Source: Candidatus Poribacteria bacterium | GTDB lineage: Bacteria > Poribacteria > WGA-4E > WGA-3G | Length of the DNA stretch: 64,000 nucleotides | Direction of reading: 5' to 3' | Assembly (NCBI GenBank): GCA_022827885.1 | Contig: JAJEIP010000137.1 | Coordinates: 124,001 to 188,000, forward strand | In this document: in pieces, positions 42,900-53,830 of the stretch | Numbering within the stretch: position 1 is the first letter of the stretch | How the letters are laid out: each line of letters opens with the position of its first letter | The notes under the pieces: generated by a model | Databases searched by the model: none | Told to the model about the DNA's origin: nothing | What the model saw: only the letters and a program-made list of their open reading frames with translations | Position numbers and translations under genes: made by a program

Positions 42900-44414
42900 A
42901 TGGCAAGAGAAGTCCGACCGGACGAAATATCAAATATCCTTAAACAACAACTGCAACAGTTTGAACAGGACGTAGATGTCTATGACTCCGGCACTGTGCT
43001 GGAGGTAGGCGACGGCATTGCACGGGTGCATGGACTTGCCAACGCTATGGCAAGTGAAATGATCGAATTTCCGAATAACGTCTACGGGATCGCTTTCAAC
43101 CTCGAAGAGGACAACGTGGGGTGCGTTCTGTTCGGAGAAGACCAACTCATACATGAAGGGGATACCGCCAAACGCACAGGACGACTTCCCGAAGTCCCAG
43201 TAGGCGAAGCACTCCTCGGACGGGTCGTCGACGCACTCGGTCAACCGATTGATGGTTTGGGTGACATCGAAACGGAACATCGACTTCCTGTCGAACAGAA
43301 GGGGCTGGGCATTGTTCAACGGCAACCCGTGAGCGAACCGCTTTACACAGGCTTAAAAGCGATTGACAGTTTAACCCCGATCGGGAGAGGGCAACGTGAA
43401 CTGATTATTGGGGACCGTCGAACCGGCAAGACCGCTATTGCTTTGGATACTATTTTGAGCCAGAAGGATACGGAGGTCTACTGTATCTATGTTGCTATCG
43501 GTCAAAAGGGTTCCACTTTGGCACAAGTTGCAGCGACGCTTCGTGAGCATAACGCCATGGAGTATACGACGATCGTCTCCGCCCCGGCAAGTGCGCCGTC
43601 CCCGCTTCAGTATCTCGCACCCTATTCCGGGACCGCAATGGGTGAATACTTCAGGGATAACGGCAAACACGCCCTTATTATTTACGACGACCTAACAAAG
43701 CACGCCTGGGCGTACCGACAGATGTCGTTGCTCTCACGACGACCTCCCGGTCGAGAAGCCTATCCGGGGGATGTCTTCTACTTACATTCACGTCTCTTAG
43801 AACGCGCCGCAAAATTGAGCGATGAATTGGGCGGAGGTTCTCTCACTGCCCTACCGATTATTGAGATCTTTGAAGGCGATTTGACGACATATATCCCTAC
43901 AAACGTTATTTCCATCACCGATGGACAGATATATCTCACAACGGATCTCTTTAACCAGGGCGTGAGACCCGCGATTGATGTCGGGCTATCCGTTTCGCGA
44001 GTCGGTGGGGATGCACAAGTGAAAGCCATGAAAGCAGACGAGGTTGCAGGGACCCTTAAATTGGATCTCGCCAGTTTCCGGGAAGTTGCCGCCTTTGCGC
44101 AATTTGGATCGGACTTGGATGCATCAACGCAATCCTTGCTGCGCCGCGGCACACGGCTCGTTGAATTGCTGAAACAACCGCAATATCAACCCATGCCTGT
44201 AGCACGCGAAGTTGCCTCTATCTTCTGTGGCACCAACGGCTATCTCGACGATGTTGAGGAGACGGAAGTCGCAAGGTTTGAATCCGAATTTTTGCAATAC
44301 CTTGACCGCAATCACGCCGAACTTCTCGCGGAAGTTGCAGAAACAGGGTTGTTGGGTGATGAACTCCTTGAGACCTTACACACTGCTGTAAAAACATTCA
44401 AAGAAAATTTTTAA
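42900..44414 (+). CDS. atpA: F0F1 ATP synthase subunit alpha
   Basis: The 504-residue non-catalytic nucleotide-binding subunit, normal length. P-loop [13 protein letters not shown] (about residue 169), then [15 protein letters not shown] and [49 protein letters not shown] are diagnostic. The ATG is the last part of the dispersed repeat (CCGCAAGGAATAATTAAAAA then ATG, from 42880), whose AAGGA is the ribosome binding site. An inverted copy of the repeat begins at the stop codon. Confidence 0.97.
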   Translation: MAREVRPDEISNILKQQLQQFEQDVDVYDSGTVLEVGDGIARVHGLANAMASEMIEFPNNVYGIAFNLEEDNVGCVLFGEDQLIHEGDTAKRTGRLPEVPVGEALLGRVVDALGQPIDGLGDIETEHRLPVEQKGLGIVQRQPVSEPLYTGLKAIDSLTPIGRGQRELIIGDRRTGKTAIALDTILSQKDTEVYCIYVAIGQKGSTLAQVAATLREHNAMEYTTIVSAPASAPSPLQYLAPYSGTAMGEYFRDNGKHALIIYDDLTKHAWAYRQMSLLSRRPPGREAYPGDVFYLHSRLLERAAKLSDELGGGSLTALPIIEIFEGDLTTYIPTNVISITDGQIYLTTDLFNQGVRPAIDVGLSVSRVGGDAQVKAMKADEVAGTLKLDLASFREVAAFAQFGSDLDASTQSLLRRGTRLVELLKQPQYQPMPVAREVASIFCGTNGYLDDVEETEVARFESEFLQYLDRNHAELLAEVAETGLLGDELLETLHTAVKTFKENF

Positions 44415-44660
44415 TTTTACCTTGCGGTTCGATGAGGTGGCTTGGATGAATAACGTTGATTTCCGTATATCCGCTCTCCACTTCGTTGCGAGCTGCGTGC
44501 TTTGGGATTATGGTGAGGACCTGTGCGTAATGGAATGGTGCCGGAGACCCTAAATTGAAAACCTTGCGATTCGGTGAGGTGGGTTGCATAAATAGCGTTC
44601 GTTTCCGTATGTCGACTCTCTACTTCGTTGTGGGCTGTGTGCTAAAGAAATGTCAAAATG
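44415..44660 (-). repeat. Two tandem inverse copies of the dispersed repeat between atpA and atpG
   Basis: The 324-nt gap holds no gene. It contains two copies of the start-codon repeat in inverse orientation, beginning with CCTTGCGGTTCGATGAGGTGG at 44420 and CCTTGCGATTCGGTGAGGTG at 44562. Each is followed by GTTTCCGTAT and a CTCCACTTCGTTG-like module. The first copy abuts the atpA stop. A plus-strand variant follows and ends at the atpG ATG. Confidence 0.8.
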
Positions 44661-44738
44661 CCCAAACTCGGTCGAGACTTCACCAGAAACCCGCTCGTAA
44701 TATCATGGAGAGCGGCCCAGAGGCCCATAGTTAAAAAA

Positions 44739-45617
44739 ATGGCAACTTTACGAGAAATTCGACGGCGTATCGCCAGCATTCAGAACATTGAGCAAGTCAC
44801 CGATGCAATGCGCGTCGTGGCTGCTGCACGGCTCCGCCGTGCCCAAGAAAATATTAATGCAACGCGTCCCTATGCCGATAAACTTAACACGATCTTAGGA
44901 CACTTAATTTCGCAGATGGATACTGAAAATCAGGCACTCACACACCCGCTGCTTGAAACGCGTGAGGTGAAACATGTCTGTATTATTTCTGTCTCCGCAG
45001 ATCGAGGGTTGTGTGGGAGTTTCAATAGTAACGTTATTCGGACAACGACACAACGCATAGGGCATTATCAAGAAAGTGGTGCAGATGTGACGCTTATCTG
45101 TATCGGCAGACGATCGCAGGAACATTTTACCCGGCGCGGTTACGACATCACCGATGCCTACGTCAACATTTTCCGTCAGCTTGAATTCCAAACCGCTGTT
45201 GACGTTGTTCACGAATTTGAACATCTGTATACAGAGAAAAAAATCGATAAAGTCGAGGTTATCTACAATAACTTCAAGTCTGCTATTCTCCAGACGGTGC
45301 TTGTTGAGCAGCTCCTTCCATTAGAACCCGAAATACCAGAGGGTGATGAACTCTTTCTGGATTATATCTACGAACCGGGACAGGTGGAACTCTTTGAAAT
45401 GCTACTCGGCAAACACCTGAACATGCAAATGTGGAAAGTGCTTCTGGATTCCAACGCCGCGGAGCAAGCCGCGCGAATGGCAGCGATGGAAAATGCCACA
45501 CAGAAGGCAAAAGAACTTATTGATGAACTAATTCTCCAGCGTAATAGGGCACGTCAAACACAGATCACGACAGAAATTTCCGAGATTGTAAGTGGCGCAG
45601 CCGCACTCGAGGGTTAA
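44739..45617 (+). CDS. atpG: F0F1 ATP synthase subunit gamma
   Basis: The 292-residue rotor shaft: MATLREIRRRIASIQNIEQVTDAMRVVAAA-type N terminus, SADRGLCGSFNSNV in the middle, and a C-terminal helix (MAAMENATQKAKELIDELIL, then RARQTQITTEISEIVSGAAAL). I start at ATG 44739. The longer frame from 44658 runs through repeat sequence and its extra residues match nothing in the family. The ATG follows the 19-base block AGGCCCATAGTTAAAAAAA, also found inside rnpB. Confidence 0.95.
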   Translation: MATLREIRRRIASIQNIEQVTDAMRVVAAARLRRAQENINATRPYADKLNTILGHLISQMDTENQALTHPLLETREVKHVCIISVSADRGLCGSFNSNVIRTTTQRIGHYQESGADVTLICIGRRSQEHFTRRGYDITDAYVNIFRQLEFQTAVDVVHEFEHLYTEKKIDKVEVIYNNFKSAILQTVLVEQLLPLEPEIPEGDELFLDYIYEPGQVELFEMLLGKHLNMQMWKVLLDSNAAEQAARMAAMENATQKAKELIDELILQRNRARQTQITTEISEIVSGAAALEG

Positions 45618-45618
45618 A

Positions 45619-45679
45619 AGTAGCAGGCAGATGCCGCTCTGCCGTGCAAAGTAGTAGGCACGCGCCGTCGTGCCGTAAC
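45619..45679 (+). repeat. Two 30-bp direct repeats with hairpin potential
   Basis: AGTAGCAGGCAG-type and AGTAGTAGGCAC-type copies (45619-45648, 45650-45679), each ending TGCCGT and each able to fold (GGCAG with CTGCC; GGCACG with CGTGCC). They fill the gap between atpG and the DUF1992 gene, just before its GAGGAGGT ribosome binding site. Confidence 0.6.
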
Positions 45680-45695
45680 CGCGAGGAGGTCTCAT

Positions 45696-46169
45696 ATGCC
45701 GATCAATGTCAACAAACAAATTGAGGAAGCAATGGAGCGTGGCGAATTCTCGGATTTGCCCGGCAAAGGCAAACCCCTCAAGTTGGATGCGAATCCCTTC
45801 CTCACACCACAAACACGGATGGCGAACCGACTCCTGAAAGAGAACGGATTCGCGCCACGGTGGGTCGAATTAGAAAAAGAGATCAAAAAAGAAAAAGCGC
45901 AACTTGAAAGAGTCTTCACAAATCTGAAAGCCCGCCGAGAGCGATTGGCTGCTATTGTCCAGCAATATCCGCATCGGCGTGAAATTATCAGTCGAACTTT
46001 TGAACAGGAACGGGCTCGCGCTATAGCGCAATATAGTGAAAAACTCGAAAACCTGAATCGGAAAATTCAACGCGTGAATCTCCTCATGCCAACTCGAAAT
46101 CGGCAATACGCCTTAATCAATCGGACACAGGCACTCGCCCGTTTCCAAGAGGCGTGTCCGAGTCTCTGA
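45696..46169 (+). CDS. DUF1992 (DnaJ-associated) family protein inside the atp operon
   Basis: A 157-residue protein with the clear DUF1992 N terminus: VNKQIEEAMERGEFSDLPGKGKPLKLD, then RMANRLLKENGFAPRWVELEKEI. The rest is a basic, probably coiled-coil helix region. The family is of unknown role, sometimes annotated as a DnaJ homologue because of fusions. It lies between atpG and atpD in the same direction with a strong GAGGAGGT site, an unusual place for it. Confidence 0.88.
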   Translation: MPINVNKQIEEAMERGEFSDLPGKGKPLKLDANPFLTPQTRMANRLLKENGFAPRWVELEKEIKKEKAQLERVFTNLKARRERLAAIVQQYPHRREIISRTFEQERARAIAQYSEKLENLNRKIQRVNLLMPTRNRQYALINRTQALARFQEACPSL

Positions 46170-46196
46170 CTGGGCATACCCCTACAAATCGGAACC

Positions 46197-47693
<1,497 letters not shown>

Positions 47694-47900
47694 TGGCTAT
47701 CAGTTAAGAGGGAAACCTCCTAACTGATAACCAAAAACTATACTACTGATAGTGAATTTTAGGATTAACCTGACATATTTGTAGCACAAACTGTTAGTTT
47801 GTGTCCCCGCTGCGCAACTCACAGTTAGCACGACAATCGTGTAAAAGTAATTATAGGCTTTAGTATAAAAGGTGTTCATGTCCTTAATTGCCTTGGGCTT

Positions 47901-47962
47901 AACCAAAAACCATCGTGAAACATTGTCCTGCAAGCCTCTATAGGCTTGCACAGGGAACGATG
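47901..47962 (-). repeat. 62-bp inverted repeat, right copy
   Basis: Inverse partner of 42051-42112, about 5.8 kb apart, together enclosing atpH-atpA-atpG-DUF1992-atpD. The central palindrome differs only by being turned round. The remaining gap 47694-47985 shows no gene. Confidence 0.85.
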
Positions 47963-47985
47963 CTCAGAGGCACATAATTAAAAAT

Positions 47986-48396
47986 ATGTTAAATAGAAGT
48001 TTTCATCTTGAAATTCGGACACCGGAACAGTCGGTTTATGAAGGGGATGTGACGAGCGTGAGTGCCCCAGGCGTCGAAGGTAACTTTCAGATTCTCGCCG
48101 GACACATTCCGTTTCTTACCGCATTAGAGGTGGGTGAGATCCGTATTCGTGAATCATCGGACACACCGCAATTAATGGCGACGAGCGGCGGTGTCTTCGA
48201 GGTGCTCCGCACTGGTGTCACTGTCTTAGTTGAGACAGCGGAATGGGCATCGGAGATCGATGTAGCGCGTGCTGAAAGCGCGCTTGAACGCGCACAAGTG
48301 CAACTCACGACAAATGCCCCTGACCTGAACCGCCCGCGTGCGGCAGCAGCACTCGCCCGCGCCCAAAACCGAATCAAAGTCGCAAGTAATTTGTAG
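47986..48396 (+). CDS. atpC: F0F1 ATP synthase subunit epsilon
   Basis: A 136-residue subunit: the N-terminal beta domain has FHLEIRTPEQSVYEGDVTSVSAPGVEGNFQILAGHIPFLTALEVGEI, and the C-terminal helical hairpin has ARAESALERAQVQL and AAAALARAQNRI. The ATG follows a repeat variant (CAGAGGCACATAATTAAAAA). Last gene of the operon. Confidence 0.94.
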   Translation: MLNRSFHLEIRTPEQSVYEGDVTSVSAPGVEGNFQILAGHIPFLTALEVGEIRIRESSDTPQLMATSGGVFEVLRTGVTVLVETAEWASEIDVARAESALERAQVQLTTNAPDLNRPRAAAALARAQNRIKVASNL

Positions 48397-48411
48397 TTGA
48401 CGAGTTCTTAT

Positions 48412-48431
48412 AGGCGCGTTTTGACGCGCCT
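48412..48431. terminator. Hairpin between converging atpC and PhyH genes
   Basis: AGGCGCG / CGCGCCT stem with a 6-nt loop, in the 43-nt gap between convergent genes. There is no T-run. It belongs to the GGCGCGC hairpin family. Confidence 0.5.
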
Positions 48432-48439
48432 CATCCTGC

Positions 48440-49264
48440 CTAAACCGTCAGCGTAACCGCATCCTGTTTCACAATTTCCTTGATATGACCATATCCCGCA
48501 GATTCCACCAATTCTAATGTTTCTGGAGACAGCCGATCCAAGATGGGCTGCGGGAAGCTATGCCTACCCGTGTATTGTGGGAAATACCGCAGGACGAGGA
48601 AACGACGATCTCGATCCTTCGGTTTCCAACGCAATACACCGTGCGTTAACAACTCCGAAATAATCACGATATCGCCCGCCTTGGGTGTGATATTGAGGAA
48701 TACGGGATCGTCAAGCGGATCAATACCATCTTCTTCATCGAGTATCAGTAACTGCTCCGGTCGCTTAAACTCGCTCTTATGCGAACCGGGAATCACGATG
48801 AGTCCGCCATCGCCTGGATAGACATCCGTAAAATAGGGAAAACAGACAAAATTATCACAGTAGATGTGTCCGTTATCGACCTCGTAACGCGTGCTATACC
48901 ACCCATAATCGTCACGCGCACAGTGCAGTCCGCCCGGATTCACTTGCGCCCGCTCTCCTGCTTCCCATAAATCGTGCCTGTCGTGCTTCAAGGAGCCTCT
49001 ACCGAATCGTGGCTGATTGTCTGTGAGTTCTTTAATAATCGGCCATATCGCTTTATGCACCGTTAAGCGTTCAAGCGATTTATCGAAGGCGAACCCGTGC
49101 TGATGGAGCCCTTGTATCTCAAAACCTGGAGGCAATTCATCGGGAGGGGTTGTGATATATCTATCAACTGCCTCAGCAGCTTCCGCCAATGCATCGCCGG
49201 TGATAACGTTTTCCAAATGAAGATATCCGGTTACATCAAACAGATACCGTTGTTTCGGTGTCAT
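48440..49264 (-). CDS. Phytanoyl-CoA dioxygenase (PhyH)-family protein 1
   Basis: A 274-residue protein of the Fe(II)/2-oxoglutarate-dependent PhyH group, substrate unknown. The N terminus has the usual QRYLFDVTGYLHLENVI; the core has HCARDDYGWY, YCDNFVCFPYFTDVYPGDGGLIVIPGSHKSEFKRPEQL, then GDIVIISELLTHGVLRW. The final H and the R in DRRFLVLRYFPQY fit the metal and 2-oxoglutarate sites. The ATG at 49264 lies at the end of the dispersed repeat (AACCGCAAGGTATAATTAAA). Confidence 0.9.
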   Translation of the reverse strand: MTPKQRYLFDVTGYLHLENVITGDALAEAAEAVDRYITTPPDELPPGFEIQGLHQHGFAFDKSLERLTVHKAIWPIIKELTDNQPRFGRGSLKHDRHDLWEAGERAQVNPGGLHCARDDYGWYSTRYEVDNGHIYCDNFVCFPYFTDVYPGDGGLIVIPGSHKSEFKRPEQLLILDEEDGIDPLDDPVFLNITPKAGDIVIISELLTHGVLRWKPKDRDRRFLVLRYFPQYTGRHSFPQPILDRLSPETLELVESAGYGHIKEIVKQDAVTLTV

Positions 49265-49357
49265 TTTTTAATTATACCTTGCGGTTAAACGATGTGGTCT
49301 GCGCTTTGACGCTTTTCGCTCAAGAGCCGCCCTCCACTTCGTTTCGGGCTACGGTTT
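49262..49357 (-). repeat. Dispersed start-codon repeat before PhyH 1
   Basis: Read on the minus strand: CCGTAGCCCGAAACGAAGTGG, then GAGGGCGGCTC, and finally AACCGCAAGGTATAATTAAA directly before the ATG. It is the same module order as before atpD. Confidence 0.8.
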
Positions 49358-49452
49358 CGTTTCTATTTTATTTGTGAAAGTCGCGAGTACGGGGGAGTCC
49401 AAAGAATACCCAAGCAAAACACTCACGCCTACAAGCGACCGCCGCCGACTGT

Positions 49453-50337
49453 TCATAGTGCCATGTCAAACTTTGTGCCGGTGACGTTGCCCTTTACATA
49501 AGCTTCACGAAAGAGCGTCTGGCGTTTCGGAGGCATTTCATTGAGCAATGCCTGTGGCGGTTTTGAGAGACTCCATCGCTTATCCACAGAGTTATAAGCA
49601 TTGAAGACGGCGACTCGATCGGTGTCCGGGTTTTGCCATGGCTGTCCGCTATGCGTGAGCGCTTCTGTGAAGATGATGACAGAGCCAGCAGGACAAGAAT
49701 AGGTATCCCAGAACGCCCAATCTTGTGTATGGGCACCCTCTGGTGCGGTATAAGCCGCTTTGTGGCTCCCCGTAATGAACATCGTTCCACCGTCACTTTT
49801 CTCCACGGGATTGAGTTCCCAGACGACGCGCGTCAAACCACTATATGCCTGACCCGGAAGGCATGAATACTGGTGACAATCTCCCGGCATTCGCCATAAA
49901 CCGTTGCCGTTGTGGGCATGGAATGTGAAAGGCGTTTCGTCTGTGGTAGACCGCAATGCCAAGAAACTCATCTCCATACGGAACCCGTAACAGGTATCCG
50001 ACGCGAGATAGGGCGACGCGAGAAATTCGTTTCCGAATGCCACGACGACCGGATGATCTGTCAATTTCTCCAAAGGACCCCCGTAGGTTGAGCGATGGTG
50101 TTGCGGAATCGTTTCGGGGTCGTGCTTTAAGCGGTAACAGAAATCACGCATCTCTTCGATCTCTGATTCCGTTAACACGCCCGGCACCAAAAGCCATCCA
50201 TTTTTGTCAAACAGATATTTCTGTTCCTGTGTTAAAGGAACAACCGCTTTACCATCAGCGTTTGTTTGCGTAAGATCGGCGGGTGCTGTTGCCAAAGGAC
50301 TGCCTAAATCTTTGTTAAATTTACCTAACTGTTCCAC
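49453..50337 (-). CDS. Phytanoyl-CoA dioxygenase (PhyH)-family protein 2
   Basis: A 294-residue PhyH-type oxygenase. QKYLFDKNGWLLVPGVLTESEIEEMRDF is the family N terminus; the core has FTFHAHNGNGLWRMPGD, VVWELNPVEKSDGGTMFITGSHKAAY and VIIFTEALTHSGQPW. I start at GTG 50337 (MEQLGKFNK) because GGGAGG lies 8 nt upstream. The longer frame from 50418 passes through a dispersed element (TTGTAAGCACGATT twice, 50368 and 50409). Confidence 0.88.
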   Translation of the reverse strand: MEQLGKFNKDLGSPLATAPADLTQTNADGKAVVPLTQEQKYLFDKNGWLLVPGVLTESEIEEMRDFCYRLKHDPETIPQHHRSTYGGPLEKLTDHPVVVAFGNEFLASPYLASDTCYGFRMEMSFLALRSTTDETPFTFHAHNGNGLWRMPGDCHQYSCLPGQAYSGLTRVVWELNPVEKSDGGTMFITGSHKAAYTAPEGAHTQDWAFWDTYSCPAGSVIIFTEALTHSGQPWQNPDTDRVAVFNAYNSVDKRWSLSKPPQALLNEMPPKRQTLFREAYVKGNVTGTKFDMAL

Positions 50338-50469
50338 CCTAAATTCCTCCCTCTCTTGTGGAAAATATTGTAAGCACGATTTGACAATATCTTTCTTGTG
50401 GGAGTGCTTTGTAAGCACGATTGAAAATCGGTGATACTTAAGTCTATATGTAAAACGTTGGTTAACAAA

Positions 50470-51453
50470 CTAATGGATACGTGCCCCCGTGAAATAGTCT
50501 GGGTTTGCTCCCATTTGTTCTAAAAGGGGTGCAGTGATTGTGTCAAGACTCTCAATCACATCAGCAGACGGCGTGTATTCGATGACGTGCAGGTTTTGCG
50601 TCAGTTCATTTATGTTGCGAGTGCCAACAAGCATGCACGTGATACCCGGACGTGCCATCGCCCAAGCGATAGCCAATCGACTCATCGGAATCTGTTCCGC
50701 TTCCGAGATTTCTCGGATAGCCTCTAAGGTCTCGAACATTTCTTCCTCGGCACCTTCTTCGCCGTGCGAAGCCTGTTCTCGATCATCTCGGAAATGACGG
50801 AATCGAGAATGCACCGGTGGAATCTCGTCTGCGCTCTTATACTGCCCCGTCAAAATCCCTTGTAGCAGTGGCATATATCCCAAAATCCCGACGTTCTGCT
50901 CTCGGCACAACGGAAGTAATTCCGGTTCTATTGCCCGTGACAAGAGGTTATAGCAGAGCTGATTCACGGCGATGGACGCGCCTGTGTTAAGAGCCGCTGT
51001 GAGTTGCTCCACCCCGAAATTACTTACGCCGATGGCACGGATAAGCCCATCTTCTTGTAGGCGCGTGAGTTCCGCCATGCTTTCTTCAATCGCAATCTCA
51101 TCGTCGGGCCAATGAATCATATAGATGTCAACATAATCGGTTTGCAATCGTTGAAGACTCGCTTCGCAGTGTTCACGTATCGTAGTGGGGTCTGGTCTGC
51201 TGACCTTTGTGCCGATAATCGCCTCGTGCCGTCTGTCCTTGAGTGCGACGGCGAGTGCCTCCTCACTGCGTCCGTTGTTATATCCCTCTGCCGTATCGAA
51301 AAAGTTAATACCAGCATCCAATGCTGCGTTGGCAACAGCGGTAACATCTGATTGTGCCTGTGGTCCCCAATAGTCGCCGCCACCATAAGACCAGCATCCA
51401 ATGCCCATCGGTGAGATTTCAATTCCAGATTTTCCACACGTCCGCATCTCCAT
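50470..51453 (-). CDS. Aldo/keto reductase
   Basis: A 327-residue NADPH-dependent oxidoreductase of the AKR superfamily. The catalytic tetrad is visible as D and Y in FFDTAEGYNNGRSEEALAVAL, K in IIGTKVS and H in YMIHWPD. The C-terminal part has IAWAMARPGITCMLVGTRN, the usual cofactor segment. The ATG at 51453 has GGAGG 8 nt upstream. The substrate is unknown. Confidence 0.93.
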   Translation of the reverse strand: MEMRTCGKSGIEISPMGIGCWSYGGGDYWGPQAQSDVTAVANAALDAGINFFDTAEGYNNGRSEEALAVALKDRRHEAIIGTKVSRPDPTTIREHCEASLQRLQTDYVDIYMIHWPDDEIAIEESMAELTRLQEDGLIRAIGVSNFGVEQLTAALNTGASIAVNQLCYNLLSRAIEPELLPLCREQNVGILGYMPLLQGILTGQYKSADEIPPVHSRFRHFRDDREQASHGEEGAEEEMFETLEAIREISEAEQIPMSRLAIAWAMARPGITCMLVGTRNINELTQNLHVIEYTPSADVIESLDTITAPLLEQMGANPDYFTGARIH

Positions 51454-51475
51454 TTTTCAGCCTCCATTTTTTATA

Positions 51476-51595
51476 GGACTTACGTATGATGCTCTTTTGT
51501 AGCATAACCTGTTAGGTTGTGCCACGAGGGGCCCCTGTGTCTTTTTCGGATACTCCCTCTAACAAAGCGTCCTATGGTCAAAATTGCGTAAGTCC
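51476..51595. mobile_element. Possible 120-bp MITE-like element
   Basis: The ends form inverted repeats: GGACTTACGTA at 51476-51486 and TGCGTAAGTCC at 51585-51595. GGACTTACGCA-type ends are known from several small insertion elements. There is no coding capacity and no clear target duplication. A dispersed start-codon repeat in inverse orientation (CCTTGCGG, 51609-51616) lies next to it. Confidence 0.4.
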
Positions 51596-51699
51596 TGTTT
51601 TAATTATACCTTGCGGATAAGTTTCATTGTTTGAAACTGAAAAGTTTTCGTGTGCGAGTCGCTTTCCATTTCAAGCTCGGGTTTGATGAGGCTTAATAA

Positions 51700-52530
51700 C
51701 TATTCTGCACAGAGTTCAGCGACCAACTGTGCGTTCTGACCGATCTGATCCCCGAATTGTTGATACATGCCGAGTAAAAGCGGATCGATCGGTTTGGTGT
51801 TTTCTATCGCGAATTTCACCTCTTCCCGAATCTGATTTGGGTTGCCGATGGTCCTACCCGCGGCAAGCACTTTGAAAATAAGGCACGGCTTCTCAGTCCG
51901 TTGTATTGCTTTGCACATTTCGTCGCGATCCTCGCGGGCGTAGATTTCCCCCAGCGGCGCGTAGCCGAATTTCTCCCTGAACTTGTCAGCACCCCCGTGG
52001 AGGTTATAAAGCCCGGTCATATAATAGTCTATGTCCCAGTCCTCGTCTTCAGCGATGTGTAGAAGCTTCGGATCGTGGACGGACAACCCAACGAGAACAC
52101 CAGTATCCCGCACCCGTTTGAGGATGTCCTGCAGGTGATCGAGTCTGTTTTCGCGTAGACATCTGTGACCAACGCCACCCCCGTGCGGGGCCATGCCGAA
52201 TGGATCGTGCTTTGCCGCTTCAAAGACAGCGTCCGGTTCCTCATACCAAAGTCCACCTGGACTGAGACAGAACCAGTTCAGTGTACCCCCTTCATTTCGG
52301 TACCGCTGCAGGTCAGAGAGTGAGCGTTCCGTTAGGCTATTCTGCCACGCATTGAGTCCAGCCTCTTCTGCCCTTTTGAGCGTTGCCACGACCCGTTCGG
52401 GGGTGTGATATTCCTGTTGATGCTGCGAGAGCAGTTGGTTGAAGTGAGAATAGCCATAGATGGGATTATCCCCAATTATCAACTTACTGATTTGATGATT
52501 ACAAAACGAGACTTTCGGTAGAGTTGCCAC
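51700..52530 (-). CDS. Hypothetical protein, TIM-barrel-like
   Basis: A 276-residue soluble protein that I cannot name. It has the alternating pattern of a TIM barrel and motifs such as KLIIGDNPIYGYSHFN, RAEEAGLNAWQNS, RDTGVLVGLSVHDP and PCLIFKVLAAGRTIGNP. Being between an aldo/keto reductase and an M42 peptidase on the same strand does not define its role. The start is GTG 52530 with GGAGG 8 nt upstream. Confidence 0.75.
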   Translation of the reverse strand: MATLPKVSFCNHQISKLIIGDNPIYGYSHFNQLLSQHQQEYHTPERVVATLKRAEEAGLNAWQNSLTERSLSDLQRYRNEGGTLNWFCLSPGGLWYEEPDAVFEAAKHDPFGMAPHGGGVGHRCLRENRLDHLQDILKRVRDTGVLVGLSVHDPKLLHIAEDEDWDIDYYMTGLYNLHGGADKFREKFGYAPLGEIYAREDRDEMCKAIQRTEKPCLIFKVLAAGRTIGNPNQIREEVKFAIENTKPIDPLLLGMYQQFGDQIGQNAQLVAELCAE

Positions 52531-52569
52531 TGTTTATCCTCCAAGCAAGAAACACACTATAAAATGTGT

Positions 52570-53640
52570 CTAACCGAACAGAAATCCTTCCAAAGCAGAT
52601 GCGTCAATTTCACGCGCAAGATGCATCGTCAAGTCCAACGCTGCGGTGTAGTCATCAATGTTAATGATCGAAACATGGCTGTGGATATAACGCGACGGCA
52701 CGCCGAGCACGATGGACGGCACGCCTCTGCCGGATTGATGAATTGCGCCGCCATCCGTCCCACCGGACTGACGCACCCCAAGTTGATACGATATCTCATG
52801 TTTCTTTGCTGTCTCAATCGCAAAATCCGCCAACTTCGGATTGACAATCATTGAAGAATCAATTATCCGAATTTGGACACCGCCGCCGAGTTTCCCTTGT
52901 GTTGCACCGACGCTTAATCCTGGCGTATCATCAGCGGGGGGTCCCTCAAGCACAATTGCGAGATCGGGTTCCACACTTGCCGCGACCGTCCTCGCGCCTC
53001 TCAGTCCTACCTCTTCTTGCACACTCCCTGCTCCGATGACGGTGTTTGGGTGTTCATCAAGTTTCAAAAGTGCCTCAATTACAATCGCAACGCCGACGCG
53101 ATTGTCGAACGCTTTGGCAGAGAACAATTTATCGTTTTTCAACGGTATAAAGGGTCCGTAGGGTGCGATTGGGCATCCCGGTAATACACCAAATTCCTCA
53201 GCCGCCTGTTCTTCGCTCTCCGCCCCGATGTCAATAAAGAGGTCTTTCATGTCTAAAACTTTATCGCGCGACCCTGAGAGCAGATGCGGCGGTGTAGAGC
53301 CGACCACGCCCGGCACTTTACCCAACTTCGTTGTAATCGTGACGCGTTGCGCTAAAAGTGTATGTGCCCACCATCCACCCAGCGGTAGAAACTTGACGAA
53401 CCCGTTATCTGTGACACTTTGCACCACAAAACCGATCTCGTCTAAATGTGAATCCAGCAGAATACGCGGAGATTCGGCATTTCCAGGGCGCGTGCAGAAG
53501 ATACTTCCCAATCTGTCCGTCCCAATTGGACCCACACCCGAAACAGCATCACGAAAAATCTCGCGGACTTCTGTTTCGTAACCCGGGATTCCATCTGCTT
53601 GTGTCAATGATTTGAGGAGTTCAATTGATGTTTCGTTCAT
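52570..53640 (-). CDS. M42-family metallopeptidase
   Basis: A 356-residue cytosolic aminopeptidase of the M42 group (PepA/FrvX/TET type), using two metal ions. Metal and catalytic residues are visible in LLDSHLDEIGF, SAKAFDNRVG, SVQEEVGLRGA, and near the C terminus SGGTDGGAIH and PSRYIHSHVS. The start is ATG 53640. It lies 39 nt upstream of the TIM-barrel-like gene and probably shares its transcript. Confidence 0.93.
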   Translation of the reverse strand: MNETSIELLKSLTQADGIPGYETEVREIFRDAVSGVGPIGTDRLGSIFCTRPGNAESPRILLDSHLDEIGFVVQSVTDNGFVKFLPLGGWWAHTLLAQRVTITTKLGKVPGVVGSTPPHLLSGSRDKVLDMKDLFIDIGAESEEQAAEEFGVLPGCPIAPYGPFIPLKNDKLFSAKAFDNRVGVAIVIEALLKLDEHPNTVIGAGSVQEEVGLRGARTVAASVEPDLAIVLEGPPADDTPGLSVGATQGKLGGGVQIRIIDSSMIVNPKLADFAIETAKKHEISYQLGVRQSGGTDGGAIHQSGRGVPSIVLGVPSRYIHSHVSIINIDDYTAALDLTMHLAREIDASALEGFLFG

Positions 53641-53739
53641 CTATACGTTCCTTTGACGATTATGCTATTATTTCCGAACATTATAGCACGTCTCCGATTT
53701 TGTGCCAACTTTTAAGTGGTTGGGTCCAAGGATATGAGA

Positions 53740-53769
53740 TTGGCGCACTGTTCTGATTTGTGTTATAAT
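53740..53769 (+). promoter_or_regulatory. Sigma-70-type promoter for the DUF3179 gene
   Basis: TTGGCG (53740-53745), 18 nt, TATAAT (53764-53769), 61 nt before the ATG at 53831. The -35 is moderate. Confidence 0.5.
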
Positions 53770-53830
53770 TTTTCAATTGACGTATTTATGGTGCTAAATT
53801 AAAAACACACTTCTGATCAGGACTTTAATC

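Noticed and set aside
44658-44738. In-frame upstream extension of atpG
   Set aside because: The added residues come from the dispersed repeat; gamma subunits start at the MATLREI position.
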